A stretch of 50,704 nucleotides of DNA from Pelobacter sp. UBA6812 (GTDB lineage Bacteria; Desulfobacterota; Desulfuromonadia; Desulfuromonadales; Syntrophotaleaceae), in NCBI GenBank assembly GCA_002452265.1, contig DKEW01000073.1, positions 1 through 50,704 on the forward strand. The letters run 5' to 3'. The notes below the pieces were generated by a model. That model was not told the origin of the DNA, made no database searches, and worked only from the letters and a program-made list of their open reading frames with translations. The translations under genes were made by a program, and so were the position numbers. Below, piece after piece: positions 25,670 to 34,916 of this stretch. The stretch's first letter is position 1. Every line of letters begins with the position of its first letter.

Positions 25670-25961
25670 CTATTGTCCCCCTTGCACAATCCTTTTTAAA
25701 AATCCTATCACACTTCCCCCGCCACTTCCAAGTACGACAAAAGCCACTTCCATATGCGATTCATCCTGTTTGTGTATCCCCGGGCTTTGCATCGATGGCA
25801 GCAAAACACCAGCGAGTTACAGTCTTCAGTTTTTGCACTTTGACAAACAAACACTGACAGGGCCGGTTTTGCTTCGGGGGTCGCCAAAAGTCTGTTATAC
25901 TCCAACCGCACATGTTTCTTCATGAAGAATATCCATAACACCCTATCACCAAGGAGGATCC

Positions 25962-26966
25962 ATGCCATCTCAGTATCCTGGGGGCGACCTGCAAGAACTG
26001 GCCAGGCGCCTGAAACAAAACAAGTCCGCGCCGCGCCTGATCATAGTCGCGGTTATCACTCTACTGGTACTGATCAGCCTGTCCAGCGGCTTCTACAAGG
26101 TGGATACGGAAGAAACCGGCGTTTTGCTGCGCTTCGGCCGTTTTAACAGTTTTGCAGAACCCGGCCTGCATTTAAAGCTCCCCTTTGGCATCGATCGGGC
26201 TTACAAGGTCAAGACCGGGCGCGTCCTCAAGGAGGAGTTCGGATTCCGCACCGTCCAGGCAGGCGTACGCACCACCTACACCAAAAGGAATCTGGAGGAT
26301 GAGTCCCTGACCCTGACCGGCGACCTCAACGTCAGCGACGTGGAATGGATTGTCCAATACCAGATCGCCGACCCCTTCAAGTTCCTGTTCCGCATTCACG
26401 AACCGGAAGCGACCATCCGTGACCTGGCCGAGGCCATGGTCCGCAAGGTAGTAGGCAACTCCAATGTGAGTGAGGTTTTGACCACCGAACGGGCGGAGTT
26501 GGCCGACAACATCCAGAAAGGACTGCAGGAAAGCCTCAACGGCTATGATATCGGTGTGCGCATCGTCACCGTCAAGTTTCAGGACGTCAATCCGCCCGAC
26601 CCGGTAAAAGCCGCCTTCAACGAGGTCAACGAAGCCGAGCAGCAGAAGGAAAGCCTGATCTTCCAGGCCCGAGAACAGTACAACCGCGAAGTACCCAAGG
26701 CCCGCGGCGTGGCGCGCCGTACCATCCAGGAGGCGGAGGGGTTCGCCATTGAACGCATCAACCAGGCTCGCGGCGAGACAAGCCGTTTCCTTGCCCTGTT
26801 CACCGAATACCGCAAGGCGCCGGACGTCACGCGCCAGCGCCTTTACCTGGAAACACTGGAACAGGTATTACCCAAACTCGACGAGATCTACATTATGGAT
26901 GAAGGCGGCGCCGGTGCCCTGCCTCTGCTTCCCCTGCGCACCGAAACGAAAGGAGGCCAGCAATGA
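25962..26966 (+). CDS. hflK: FtsH protease modulator HflK
   Basis: A 334-residue SPFH/prohibitin-family protein that with HflC caps the membrane protease FtsH. It has a short cytoplasmic N-terminus, one membrane helix at about residues 26-46 (LIIVAVITLLVLISL), the SPFH domain (TEETGVLLRFGRF, EPGLHLKLPF), a long coiled coil rich in E, K and R at about 215-275, and a short C-terminal tail. The start has a perfect AAGGAGG. A TATACT box at 25896-25901 may be its -10. It overlaps hflC by 4 nt (ATGA). Confidence 0.95.
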   Translation: MPSQYPGGDLQELARRLKQNKSAPRLIIVAVITLLVLISLSSGFYKVDTEETGVLLRFGRFNSFAEPGLHLKLPFGIDRAYKVKTGRVLKEEFGFRTVQAGVRTTYTKRNLEDESLTLTGDLNVSDVEWIVQYQIADPFKFLFRIHEPEATIRDLAEAMVRKVVGNSNVSEVLTTERAELADNIQKGLQESLNGYDIGVRIVTVKFQDVNPPDPVKAAFNEVNEAEQQKESLIFQAREQYNREVPKARGVARRTIQEAEGFAIERINQARGETSRFLALFTEYRKAPDVTRQRLYLETLEQVLPKLDEIYIMDEGGAGALPLLPLRTETKGGQQ

Positions 26967-27895
26967 AAACGCCCATGATGCTGATAGTCGCAGCCCTGCT
27001 GGTCTTAAGTTTTTTGCAATCCCCGATGTTCATCGTCGAGGAAGGCGAACAGGCTCTGGTTACCCAGTTCGGCAAACCGGTAAGCGATGTGCTCGGACCC
27101 GGCCTGCACTGGAAAATCCCCTTCATACAAAGTGTGCATCGATTCGAGAAGCGAATTCTCAAATGGGACGGGGATCCCAATCAGATTCCGACCAAAGACA
27201 AACGCTACATCTTCCTGGACACCACGGCGCGCTGGCGCATCGCCGACCCCTTGCTGTTCTTCAAAACCGTCGCCACCCAGCGTGGCGCCCAGAGCCGGCT
27301 CGATGACATCATCGACTCGGTGGTGCGCGACGCGGTGTCCGGCCACCTGCTGGTGGAACTTGTACGCGGCAGCGATTACCGCGCCCCCGGCAGTTCGGTT
27401 GAGGAGATCGAGATTGAAGGCGTACCGGTAGCCGCCGATCAACTGGTCGGTCGCGAGCAGATTTTGGCCAATCTGCTGGAAAAAGCCCGCGCCAGTACTC
27501 CGGAATACGGCATTGAGCTGATTGATGTACAGATCAAGCGCATCAACTATGTGGAACAGGTGCGTAAACGCGTCTACGAACGCATGATCTCCGAGCGTAA
27601 AAAAGTCGCTGCCCAGTTCCGCAGCGAGGGCGAAGGGGAAAAAGCCGACATCCTCGGGCAGATGGATAAGGAATTGAAGAGCATCACGTCCGAAGCCTAC
27701 CGCAAGGCCGAAGAAATCCGCGGCAAGGCCGATGCCGAAGCGGCCGCCATCTATGCCTCGGCCTACGGCAAGGACCGCGAATTCTATACGTTCCTGCGCA
27801 CCCTCGAATCGTACCGCAAGTCGGTCGGCAAAAACGGCAAGTTGGTGCTTACCACCGACAGCGACTTTTACCGCTATCTGCAGAAAAGCCGGTAA
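26963..27895 (+). CDS. hflC: FtsH protease modulator HflC
   Basis: A 310-residue partner of HflK. The N-terminal helix (MLIVAALLVLSFLQSPMFIV) leads into the SPFH domain (EEGEQALVTQFGKP, GPGLHWKIPFIQSVHRFEKR), and then a long charged coiled coil (FRSEGEGEKADI, AEEIRGKADAEAAAIYASA). The family end DSDFYRYLQ is present. AGGAGG sits inside the end of hflK, and the ATGA overlap couples the two, giving the roughly equal amounts needed for the HflKC cage. A strong terminator follows. Confidence 0.95.
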   Translation: MKTPMMLIVAALLVLSFLQSPMFIVEEGEQALVTQFGKPVSDVLGPGLHWKIPFIQSVHRFEKRILKWDGDPNQIPTKDKRYIFLDTTARWRIADPLLFFKTVATQRGAQSRLDDIIDSVVRDAVSGHLLVELVRGSDYRAPGSSVEEIEIEGVPVAADQLVGREQILANLLEKARASTPEYGIELIDVQIKRINYVEQVRKRVYERMISERKKVAAQFRSEGEGEKADILGQMDKELKSITSEAYRKAEEIRGKADAEAAAIYASAYGKDREFYTFLRTLESYRKSVGKNGKLVLTTDSDFYRYLQKSR

Positions 27896-27918
27896 GTCAG
27901 CGCGCTAGAAAAGCTACA

Positions 27919-27955
27919 AAAAAGGCTCAACCCCAAGACCGGGTTGAGCCTTTTT
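27919..27955 (+). terminator. Terminator after hflC
   Basis: A perfect 15-bp stem (27919-27933 with 27941-27955) with a 7-nt loop and five T's lies 24 bases after the hflC stop. Confidence 0.92.
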
Positions 27956-28013
27956 GCATTTTACGTACAAAGGAGACTTGGCAGCAGTGAAACAGAGACT
28001 TTTTGTACCCTCT

Positions 28014-28178
28014 TCATAGCTGACTTATCAACAAGTTTACGAAATACGGTGCCATGAAAAAGGCGAGCAACGTGAAAAACGTCCCTGAAATTGCCTCAAC
28101 ATATTTCTCAGCGCTCTTCAAGTTTCGATGCGCCAGCATCCTTAGGAAAGACATTTTCTTCATTGCGGAAAACAACAT
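28014..28178 (-). CDS. Possible 54-residue single-helix membrane peptide
   Basis: On the minus strand an ATG at 28178 opens a 54-codon frame with a basic first half and one hydrophobic helix near the C-terminus (ISGTFFTLLAFFMAPYFV). The frame continues upstream through the porin terminator, so the ATG choice is only a guess, and no clear ribosome site is seen. No family is recognised. It could be a small membrane peptide or chance. Confidence 0.25.
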   Translation of the reverse strand: MLFSAMKKMSFLRMLAHRNLKSAEKYVEAISGTFFTLLAFFMAPYFVNLLISQL

Positions 28179-28224
28179 TCTACCCGATTCCGGATAAACA
28201 TACCGAACCTGGTAACATAAAAAA

Positions 28225-28249
28225 TCCCCGGGCCAATGAGGCCCGGGGA
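28225..28249 (-). terminator. Terminator after the outer-membrane barrel gene
   Basis: A 10-bp GC-rich stem (28225-28234 with 28240-28249, loop AATGA) is followed on the minus strand by a T-run. It ends the porin-like transcript. Confidence 0.88.
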
Positions 28250-28334
28250 GATTGATAGTCGGTAGGTAAATCCGAAAAAAAGTGGGCGACGATAACTTGC
28301 CCCAATTTTTCACCACAATGAATTGGGACACAAA

Positions 28335-29699
28335 CTAGAACTGGAAGCGGATACGCGCGTCGGTACGGAAGACGTCATCACCGTCGCCATCAGTAGCGAT
28401 AGCTTTCCAGGCATCTCCGGCAATCAGGTAACCGGCATTGATATCGGCGGTCAAACCTTTCATGATGGTGTAGCTGGCGCCCAGCACGAACTCATGACCA
28501 ATTTCGTCATCACCGAGCCATGTGTCTTCGGCGGTATTGTGCCAGAAGTACTTGGCCCAGATCTTGGTCTTGGCATTAAGCTTATGATCAACGCCAGCAT
28601 AGATCATCTTGTAGCCTTGGTCGAAAAGATAGGGAGCCTGGCTTAAGGAGTTATCGTCACAGTAATTGTCGAAAATAATAACCGAACCGAAGATCGCAGT
28701 GGAGATGTCGATGACGTCGAAGTTTTCAGTATCATCGTCATAGGGATCTTCGTCCCCGGAAGCGTAAAGGCCACCCACGGTGAAGGTGTTTTTAGCCACG
28801 GTGTAATCGAGTTGGCCATGGAACAAGAAAGCACTGCGATCCGATGAATAGTCACCCTCAGATATTTCACCTGTCAGATAAATACCGGTAAACATACCGG
28901 ATAAATCGTTCCATTTGCCTTTACCGGACAGACCAAGCCAGATCTCTTCGTCCTGAACTTCATCCGTGGCCACAAAGGTATCTCCAAAGGTAAGACCGAT
29001 GGTCTCCTTCCCCTGGTCCATGTAAACAACAAAGGCGTTCAAGCTGTTGCCATTATCGAAGACGTAGGTCAGATCGGCCGCATAAGCATCGTTATATTCG
29101 GTTTTGTCGTCAGACACATTGTCTCTGTTGGCGTCGATCCAATCGTTACGGAACCAGCCGAGAGAATAAGCCCAGTTGCCAGCCTTGCGTATCCATTTGA
29201 CGCCGCCGGCATTGTCGGACCAAAGCAGGTAATTGTAGCCGACGGGCTGCAAGCCGACGGTCAGGCGCGAAGCGGGATCGAAGGGCAGTTCGATATCGGT
29301 ATATGCCCAACGCAGTTCGAACACATTGTCATCACCACCGAAGTCGGCACCATTTCCACCGAATTTAGAGGAACCGAATTCGAAACCAACCACACCCTTG
29401 ACCTTTTTCTCGTCGTCGGATACGACCATGTGCATACGGTACTTGATCTCGCCGAAGAAATCGCTGTCGTTCTTCGATTTTTTGGTGTCGGGCAGGGTAA
29501 TTTTCCCCTTGGAGAAAAGAAGGCCATTGCCACCAAGGTATTTCTCGCTGTCCTTGCTGGTGCGAACCGAGGTGTCGGCTTGAGTACTGAATGAAAAGCG
29601 GTTGTTGAGGTCGCCATGCCATTCGACGTTGATGGCCATGGCGGGTACGGCCATAGCCAGAGCGATCAGAGTCGCCAAAACAATACGCATCTGTTTCAC
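28335..29699 (-). CDS. Outer-membrane beta-barrel (porin-like) protein
   Basis: A 454-residue exported protein. Residues 1-22 form a signal peptide ending at AMA. The mature part alternates polar and hydrophobic residues, rich in aromatic girdle residues (WAYTDIELPF, NWAYSLGWF), and ends in phenylalanine (RIRFQF), the usual signal for barrel insertion. Many Asp/Asn/Gly turns (SDDEKK, YDDDTE) suggest acidic outer loops. No specific porin family is certain; similar proteins in Desulfuromonadales are annotated as porins or hypothetical barrels. Start GTG at 29699 follows AAGGAG at 11 nt; ATG at 29690 is the alternative. Likely highly expressed, with its own terminator. Confidence 0.82.
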   Translation of the reverse strand: MKQMRIVLATLIALAMAVPAMAINVEWHGDLNNRFSFSTQADTSVRTSKDSEKYLGGNGLLFSKGKITLPDTKKSKNDSDFFGEIKYRMHMVVSDDEKKVKGVVGFEFGSSKFGGNGADFGGDDNVFELRWAYTDIELPFDPASRLTVGLQPVGYNYLLWSDNAGGVKWIRKAGNWAYSLGWFRNDWIDANRDNVSDDKTEYNDAYAADLTYVFDNGNSLNAFVVYMDQGKETIGLTFGDTFVATDEVQDEEIWLGLSGKGKWNDLSGMFTGIYLTGEISEGDYSSDRSAFLFHGQLDYTVAKNTFTVGGLYASGDEDPYDDDTENFDVIDISTAIFGSVIIFDNYCDDNSLSQAPYLFDQGYKMIYAGVDHKLNAKTKIWAKYFWHNTAEDTWLGDDEIGHEFVLGASYTIMKGLTADINAGYLIAGDAWKAIATDGDGDDVFRTDARIRFQF

Positions 29700-30200
29700 G
29701 GTTTAGTTCTCCTTCCATCTTAAAAAATGAAAATCCAACATTTTTGCGCGGTGCAAAGGATGCCTCGCCACAAAAAAACAGGGCAAAAAGCCACATGCTT
29801 TATAATCCCCGGTGTGATACCAACAGGTGGTTTATGGACGCAAAGTGGCCAGACAAACAACGCCCCGGACGTCGACCGGCACCCAAAGAGTGCCTGAAAA
29901 ACGGCCACAAACTATCACAATTATAATTAAAAAAACAATTTTAAATTAAAGAGAATACGGGCATTGATGCAATAAATATTATTTGTTGTCAGTGCCAGAG
30001 CCGCGATCATCCCAGACATAACCCGCAAGCGGATGCCTGCCGCCGATAGCAACGTCTTCCGCTTCCAGCAAAAAACCGAAAAAACAAGTAATCTGGTTTT
30101 CGTTCAAACCAACAAAAGCGGAGCAGTGGATCCACTGCCCCGCTTTTGTTTTTGAATAAGGGATAGCTCACCCTGAGTCCTGCCCCCTTTTTACGCTAGA
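29700..30200. other. Intergenic, no gene seen
   Basis: Apart from the hairpin at 30112-30149 and the porin ribosome site, this 501-bp region has only short frames without ribosome sites. The part near 29920-29980 is very AT-rich. The porin promoter should be here, but I could not fix it. Confidence 0.5.
30112..30149 (-). terminator. Long terminator after the yaeQ-like gene
   Basis: Two arms of 19 bp (30112-30130 with 30131-30149) pair with only one A-C mismatch and carry A's and T's at the ends. Because the centre is GGATCC with no free loop, four or so central bases must open. It follows the stop of the yaeQ-like gene by 50 bases. Confidence 0.75.
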
Positions 30201-30737
30201 TCACAAACCCTGCAACACAGACCAGGCCACCTCGCACTCCCCTGCTGCGGCGGCAACATAGGCGGAATCTCCGGAAATGGTCATGGAAAAATCCATCGTC
30301 CGCTGCACCAGAGTTGCTAACGCTTGTATGCTTGCCCACGGGAACTGAAAAACAGACACCTTCAACTGTTTAAAATTCTGTTGATCTTTTTCCCACCAGA
30401 CATCCGACTTCGAATTGAAACTGTAAATTTTAACTGCCGAGGCAATGCGGCTGGCTTTTTTTATGCGATCGACGGCCGGCTCCCCGACATCGATCCACAG
30501 TGCGATTTTATCATCCAATGTACGCGCCCAGATGTCGGGTTCCTCCGCGACGCTGATCCCCTTGGTGAAAACCAGATACTCCTGAGCGTTAATGCAAAAC
30601 GCAAGAACACGCGCCATCATGCGTTCAAGCGTTTCGGAGGGATGTTTGGCCAGGGTCAAATTGAGCGTATCGTAATAATTTCGGTCGAGATCGGACAAAT
30701 CAATGCGTAACTTATAAATGGTCGGTTTTAATGCCAC
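30201..30737 (-). CDS. yaeQ: YaeQ family protein
   Basis: A 178-residue protein close in length and motifs to E. coli YaeQ (181). Shared blocks are MALKPTIYKLRIDLSDLDRN, LTLAKHPSETLERMM and the later VWWEKDQ and RTMDFSMTISGD. YaeQ has a PD-(D/E)xK nuclease-like fold; it was once thought to be an antiterminator that replaces RfaH, a claim not upheld. Its true function is unknown. It stands alone between terminators. Confidence 0.9.
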   Translation of the reverse strand: MALKPTIYKLRIDLSDLDRNYYDTLNLTLAKHPSETLERMMARVLAFCINAQEYLVFTKGISVAEEPDIWARTLDDKIALWIDVGEPAVDRIKKASRIASAVKIYSFNSKSDVWWEKDQQNFKQLKVSVFQFPWASIQALATLVQRTMDFSMTISGDSAYVAAAAGECEVAWSVLQGL

Positions 30738-30828
30738 AAAGAGCCTCTTCCAATCGTTAAATTAACGGCGCCGAGGTTTGACAGCGCGACAAAACAAACA
30801 TTTGAAATCAAAAAATCAGGTTAAATCA

Positions 30829-31332
30829 TCAATAACTGGTTTTCGACCGGACATCTTTTCGCAAGGCACTCCTGGATGCGCTGTCAACCAGAGTAAATAG
30901 TCTATCGATAGAATCCTTTTCAGATGACAACTGATGGCCGCGTACTTTAACAAAAGTACAGTTAAATTGATCGGTAATTCGGAAAAACGCCTGATACAGA
31001 TCGGAATTATTGAGAAGCCTGTCGTTTTTGGAGCGGTAATTATTTTTTTCGAGTTGCCCACGTCTTTTATGTAACCCGATAATATTTTGAGAATCGGTAT
31101 ACACCGTCAACGTGTCCACCGAGGCGGGGATATCCCTTAACGCCCACAATAACGTCTGCAATTCCAACCGGGTCGAGGACGTATGCTCAAAACGCTGCAC
31201 CTTCACACTAGCCCTGAGTGACCCGGGGGATAGATCGGTTTCCGTCACAGCAAGGTAAGCGCCATATCCGAGCTTTGACTGGACATGCACACTGCCATCG
31301 ATAAACAACATCACATCATTCAACATAAACAT
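30829..31332 (-). CDS. RNase H-fold protein
   Basis: A 167-residue RNase HI-like protein. The catalytic carboxylates appear in order: D in LFIDGSV, E in TRLELQTLLWAL, D in VYTDSQN and D in TLVDSASR, and the histidine of VKVRGHQ matches the mobile His of RNase HI. So it should cut RNA in RNA:DNA hybrids, or act as a related nuclease. It carries a longer middle (RSKNDRLLNNSDLYQAF) in place of the E. coli basic protrusion. The start is unsure: ATGs at 31332 and 31326, and a TTG at 31353, none with a good ribosome site. Lower GC than the neighbour on its right. Confidence 0.78.
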   Translation of the reverse strand: MFMLNDVMLFIDGSVHVQSKLGYGAYLAVTETDLSPGSLRASVKVQRFEHTSSTRLELQTLLWALRDIPASVDTLTVYTDSQNIIGLHKRRGQLEKNNYRSKNDRLLNNSDLYQAFFRITDQFNCTFVKVRGHQLSSEKDSIDRLFTLVDSASRSALRKDVRSKTSY

Positions 31333-31375
31333 TTCGTTTTCGGGGGAACACAAAAAAGGATTCGCCCATAAAAAA

Positions 31376-31403
31376 AGCGAGGCAGTCCAACCGCTGCCCC
31401 GCT
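31376..31403 (-). terminator. Terminator after the rhodanese-ferritin gene
   Basis: A 10-bp stem with one mismatch (31376-31385 with 31394-31403), followed on the minus strand by seven T's, lies 28 bases past the stop codon. Confidence 0.82.
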
Positions 31404-31430
31404 GTTACCTTCCGTATGAGCATATTGCCC

Positions 31431-32273
31431 TTAATGGCTAGCCAGAAGATGGTCGAGACGATCACTGAGCTGGCGCAGATGCTGGCGCTCCTGGTCGGCC
31501 AGGCGCAGGAAAACCTCCCTGCTTTTCGGTTCGGATATATTGTTATACAGCAGCATATACCGATCGAGCGCATTGGATTCAAAACTGATGGCCAGTTCCA
31601 GAACCTCCTGCACAGGTTTGCCCTGCACCCATTTCAAGGCCTGATCCAAAGTTATGCCCCCCTCCATGACCGTCCGGGTATCGCGTTCCTTCAACACTGC
31701 CGGTGGCAGTTCACCGCTGCTGCCGCGAATCCCGGTAAAAAGATTCATCAAACTCTCTTTGTGCTGTTCCTCCACCTTGGCCATGCGGCGAAAAAAATCG
31801 GCATCGTCGGACTTGTGAGCGGCATCGGCCTGGGCGGCATAAAACTGCCGGGTGCCATCCTCCAGCAACCAGGCCAGGGCGACATGTTCCTCGGGGGAAT
31901 GGGAAGGGTCGAACCATGCGGCGTTCAATTCCGGTTCGTTGACCGCGACCAGCCCCTCCCAGGCATTGATGCCACCGGACATGCTGTAGACTTCCTTGAA
32001 GCCGGCATTCATAAGGGCGGCTGCGGCCGCGCGACTGCGCACGCCCGCTGCGCAGTAGGTAATGGTCGGCTTTTGCGGGTCGAGTTCTTTAAAGCGTTGC
32101 TCGATCTGGCGAACCGGAATCAAGGTGGCGCCCGGCAGATGTCCGGCCTCGTATTCCCCGAGCTGCCGAACGTCGACCAGATTATATTCTTTGGCAGACT
32201 TCTTTTGTAAAAATTCGCGCACCTGTTGCACCGACCAGGTAGCCACCGGCTTGAAGTAATTCAGAATACTCAT
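31431..32273 (-). CDS. Rhodanese-ferritin-like fusion protein
   Basis: A 280-residue fusion. Residues 10-110 form a rhodanese domain with the persulfide cysteine C74 in the loop YCAAGVRSR. Residues about 130-275 form a ferritin/rubrerythrin-like four-helix bundle with carboxylate and His pairs in KVEEQHKES, ISFESNALDRY and LADQERQHLRQL. It lacks the rubredoxin domain of true rubrerythrins. It may link sulfur transfer with a di-iron centre, for example in sulfide or peroxide handling; this is inference. It follows the FAD oxidoreductase gene by 9 bases, so both are surely one operon. Confidence 0.86.
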   Translation of the reverse strand: MSILNYFKPVATWSVQQVREFLQKKSAKEYNLVDVRQLGEYEAGHLPGATLIPVRQIEQRFKELDPQKPTITYCAAGVRSRAAAAALMNAGFKEVYSMSGGINAWEGLVAVNEPELNAAWFDPSHSPEEHVALAWLLEDGTRQFYAAQADAAHKSDDADFFRRMAKVEEQHKESLMNLFTGIRGSSGELPPAVLKERDTRTVMEGGITLDQALKWVQGKPVQEVLELAISFESNALDRYMLLYNNISEPKSREVFLRLADQERQHLRQLSDRLDHLLASH

Positions 32274-32282
32274 TCTTTCCTC

Positions 32283-33434
32283 CTATGAAAGATCGTCCAG
32301 CTGCAACGGATCAACATCCTCCAACTCGCCCGACAGCTGAAAGCGTCGCATGAAGCGTCGGTCGATCCAATCCTTGAACCGGAACGCCCAGCGCCCTTCC
32401 AGCGTCAATGAACCTTTGGCCAGGATGCCGCGCCCATCGCCCATGTTGAGAATCAGCAGATAGCCTTTCTGGGGCGAAAACCGCAACAAGGGCTGATCTT
32501 CAAGAGCCGCCATCAGGTTACGGTAGAGGATCGGATTTTCGCGCACCGCATACACGCCAACCTTGTCCAGCGGCTGGTCCCGAAAGTAGATACAATCACC
32601 ACCACCGAACAGCTCGGGGTAATTGACCGACTGCAGACAGGCGTTTACCAGCAGACCGCCATCCGGTCCGACCGGCAGTTGAGACGCACGGAAGATCCCG
32701 GATGGTTGCACCCCCGATGCACTCAAAGCCAGGTCGTAAAGCACCACAGAGTTGTCATCCAGCACGGCACGGCCGTCACCCACCGAACGGACATGAACCC
32801 CCTCACGGATTATGATGCCACGGCGCGTCAAGGATGCCAGGGCCCGTGAACGAACCCGTTCGGAAAACCGCCCCAACAAGCGTTCACCGGCTATCAAGGT
32901 AATCTCGACCCGGCCGCCGGCCTGCTCGGCCAAGCGCCACAGGTTGCCGGAGATTTCCACTCCGGCCGCACCGCCTCCTACCACCAGCAACTTGACCGTC
33001 TGCCCGGGTAAGCGCGAAAGCAGTTCCCGACGCAGCTCCATGAGATTGTGAATGGGCTTGACGGGCAGCACATCAGTTCGGGTGGCGCCGATGCGATCCA
33101 ACGGCACTCCGCTGCCGGTATTGAACGAAGCCACCTTATATGCCACCTGTTGACCGGTATCGAGGATCAGCTTGCGATGATCGGCATCGATCCGCACGAC
33201 TTCAGCCTCGATAAACTCACCACCGCGCTCTTCGACCATGCGCCGCACGTTAAAACGAATCTGCTGAGGCCGATAGGTTCCGCCGAGCATCCCCGGCCCC
33301 ATGCCCGAATAGTAGTGATAGGCGCTTGGACTGATAAGGGTGACGCGATGGCCCCGACTGACGTAATCATCAAGACGCTGCATGACGGTCATGTGGGCAT
33401 GTCCGCCGCCTACCAGAACCAGGTGTTGTTTCAT
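32283..33434 (-). CDS. FAD-dependent pyridine nucleotide-disulfide oxidoreductase family protein
   Basis: A 383-residue flavoprotein related to type II NADH dehydrogenases and sulfide:quinone reductases, closest in motif to the group that is fused to SelD in other bacteria. The FAD loop is VGGGHAHMTV (8-17), the block SPSAYHYYSGMGPGMLGG follows, and the NAD(P) loop is VVGGGAAGVEISG. A late FAD block GGGDCIYF is present. No long membrane helix is seen, but the C-terminal amphipathic stretch (FKDWIDRRFMRRF) could bind the membrane. Its electron acceptor may be quinone or its operon partner, the rhodanese-ferritin fusion. Confidence 0.85.
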   Translation of the reverse strand: MKQHLVLVGGGHAHMTVMQRLDDYVSRGHRVTLISPSAYHYYSGMGPGMLGGTYRPQQIRFNVRRMVEERGGEFIEAEVVRIDADHRKLILDTGQQVAYKVASFNTGSGVPLDRIGATRTDVLPVKPIHNLMELRRELLSRLPGQTVKLLVVGGGAAGVEISGNLWRLAEQAGGRVEITLIAGERLLGRFSERVRSRALASLTRRGIIIREGVHVRSVGDGRAVLDDNSVVLYDLALSASGVQPSGIFRASQLPVGPDGGLLVNACLQSVNYPELFGGGDCIYFRDQPLDKVGVYAVRENPILYRNLMAALEDQPLLRFSPQKGYLLILNMGDGRGILAKGSLTLEGRWAFRFKDWIDRRFMRRFQLSGELEDVDPLQLDDLS

Positions 33435-33611
33435 AAACTTTCCTCCCGTTTGTTCAGCATAGAATCGATTGTCGGGATGTCAATTTTTCGAAAGGACAGG
33501 ATAAGACTTCGCTCTACGCCTTTACAAAAACCTGCCCTTTCTTTACCATGATGAGGCTATGGATTTAACACACTTTCAACAAGTTATTTTCATCTTACAG
33601 GAGAACACATC

Positions 33612-34196
33612 ATGAAACACCTGATTTTCTTGCTGGTCACCCTGTTTATGGCCATCAACCTGTCCGGCTGCGGCTACAACCAGATCCAGCAGAATGAAGA
33701 AGCGGTGATCGCCGCCTGGGCAGACGTGGAAGCGACCTATCAGCGTCGTGCCGATTTGATCCCCAATCTGGTAGCGACGGTCAAAGCCTATGCCGCCCAT
33801 GAGCGGGAAACCCTGCAGGCCGTGACCGAGGCGCGCGCCCAGGTCGGCCAGGTAAAAATCAGTGCCGAACAACTCAACGATCCTCAGGCCCTGGCCGGTT
33901 TTCAGCAGGCCCAGTCACAGATGAGCGGCGCCTTGTCGCGACTGCTGGTGGTGGCCGAACGCTATCCCGACCTCAAGGCCAATCAGAACTTTGTCGACCT
34001 GCAGCATCAGCTCGAAGGCACGGAAAATCGCATCAACGTTGCCCGACAGCGTTACAATCAGTCGGTTCAGGTGTTCAACAGCTCCATCCGGACCTTCCCC
34101 AACAACCTGACCAACAAATTCATGCTGCACCTGGAGCGCAAAACCCCCTTCCAGGCCGAGGCCGGTGCCAGCCATGCACCCAAGGTGAACTTCTGA
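33612..34196 (+). CDS. lemA: LemA family lipoprotein
   Basis: A 194-residue protein. It starts with a lipoprotein signal whose lipobox is LSGC with C20, then the LemA helical domain: YNQIQQNEEAVIAAWADVEA, QRRADLIPNLVATVKAYA and YPDLKANQNFVDLQHQLEGT. LemA proteins are membrane-anchored helical proteins of unclear function, very often next to TPM-domain proteins as here. The ribosome site is AGGAGAA. The stop is one base before the next start, so the three genes lemA-TPM-TPM are one operon. Confidence 0.94.
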   Translation: MKHLIFLLVTLFMAINLSGCGYNQIQQNEEAVIAAWADVEATYQRRADLIPNLVATVKAYAAHERETLQAVTEARAQVGQVKISAEQLNDPQALAGFQQAQSQMSGALSRLLVVAERYPDLKANQNFVDLQHQLEGTENRINVARQRYNQSVQVFNSSIRTFPNNLTNKFMLHLERKTPFQAEAGASHAPKVNF

Positions 34197-34197
34197 C

Positions 34198-34905
34198 ATG
34201 CGACGTCTTGCCACCCTCATACTGGGTTTGTTACTCCTATCGGCATCCGGGCTAAAGGCCCTGGAGGTACCGCCGGCCACAGGCTACGTCAACGACCGGG
34301 CCGGCATTTTATCTTCCTCTACAAAGCAGCAACTTGAACAGGGTTTACGCGAGTTTGAGCAAAGCGATTCAACCCAACTGGTAGTGCTGACCGTCCCCTC
34401 CCTTGAGGGGGAGGTATTGGAAGAATACAGTCTCAAGGTCGCTGAAAAATGGGGAATCGGCCAGCGCGACAAGGATAACGGCGCCCTGCTGCTCATCGCC
34501 CGTGACGAGCGCAAGATCCGTATCGAGGTCGGTTACGGACTGGAAGGTCAACTCACGGATTTGCTCACCGGACGCATTATCGACCAGGAGATCACACCAC
34601 GATTCCGTAGCGGCGACTATGACGGCGGCGTGGTAGCCGGTATAAGCGCCATGGCCCAGGCGGTGCGAGGTGCGTATCAGGGCAAACCGCCCAAAAAGAA
34701 AAGCTCCGGCGGGTTCTTTACCTTGCTGCTGTTTTTGGCCCCCTGGCTGCTGTTGGCGGGACCAAGGCGCAGCGCGCGCCGACGCAGCGGTATCTGGTTC
34801 GGCGGCGGTGGATTCGGCGGCGGAGGAGGCTTCAGTGGTGGCGGTGGTGGATTTTCCGGTGGAGGCGGCGGCTTTGGCGGCGGCGGCTCCTCGGGCGGAT
34901 GGTAG
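34198..34905 (+). CDS. TPM-domain protein with glycine-rich tail (YgcG family)
   Basis: A 235-residue protein: signal peptide at 1-21, TPM domain at about 25-150 (VNDRAGILSSSTKQQLEQGL, DKDNGALLLIARDERKIRIE, GYGLEGQLTD), one membrane helix near 172-190 (FTLLLFLAPWLLLAG), then a tail of Gly with Phe and Ser. So the TPM domain is in the periplasm and the tail is cytoplasmic. The family is often called beta-propeller-domain methanol dehydrogenase-like in databases, a misnomer. TPM domains of the Psb32/TLP18.3 line are involved in membrane protein repair. Starts 1 base after lemA. Confidence 0.92.
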   Translation: MRRLATLILGLLLLSASGLKALEVPPATGYVNDRAGILSSSTKQQLEQGLREFEQSDSTQLVVLTVPSLEGEVLEEYSLKVAEKWGIGQRDKDNGALLLIARDERKIRIEVGYGLEGQLTDLLTGRIIDQEITPRFRSGDYDGGVVAGISAMAQAVRGAYQGKPPKKKSSGGFFTLLLFLAPWLLLAGPRRSARRRSGIWFGGGGFGGGGGFSGGGGGFSGGGGGFGGGGSSGGW

Positions 34906-34916
34906 GAGGGGAATTC

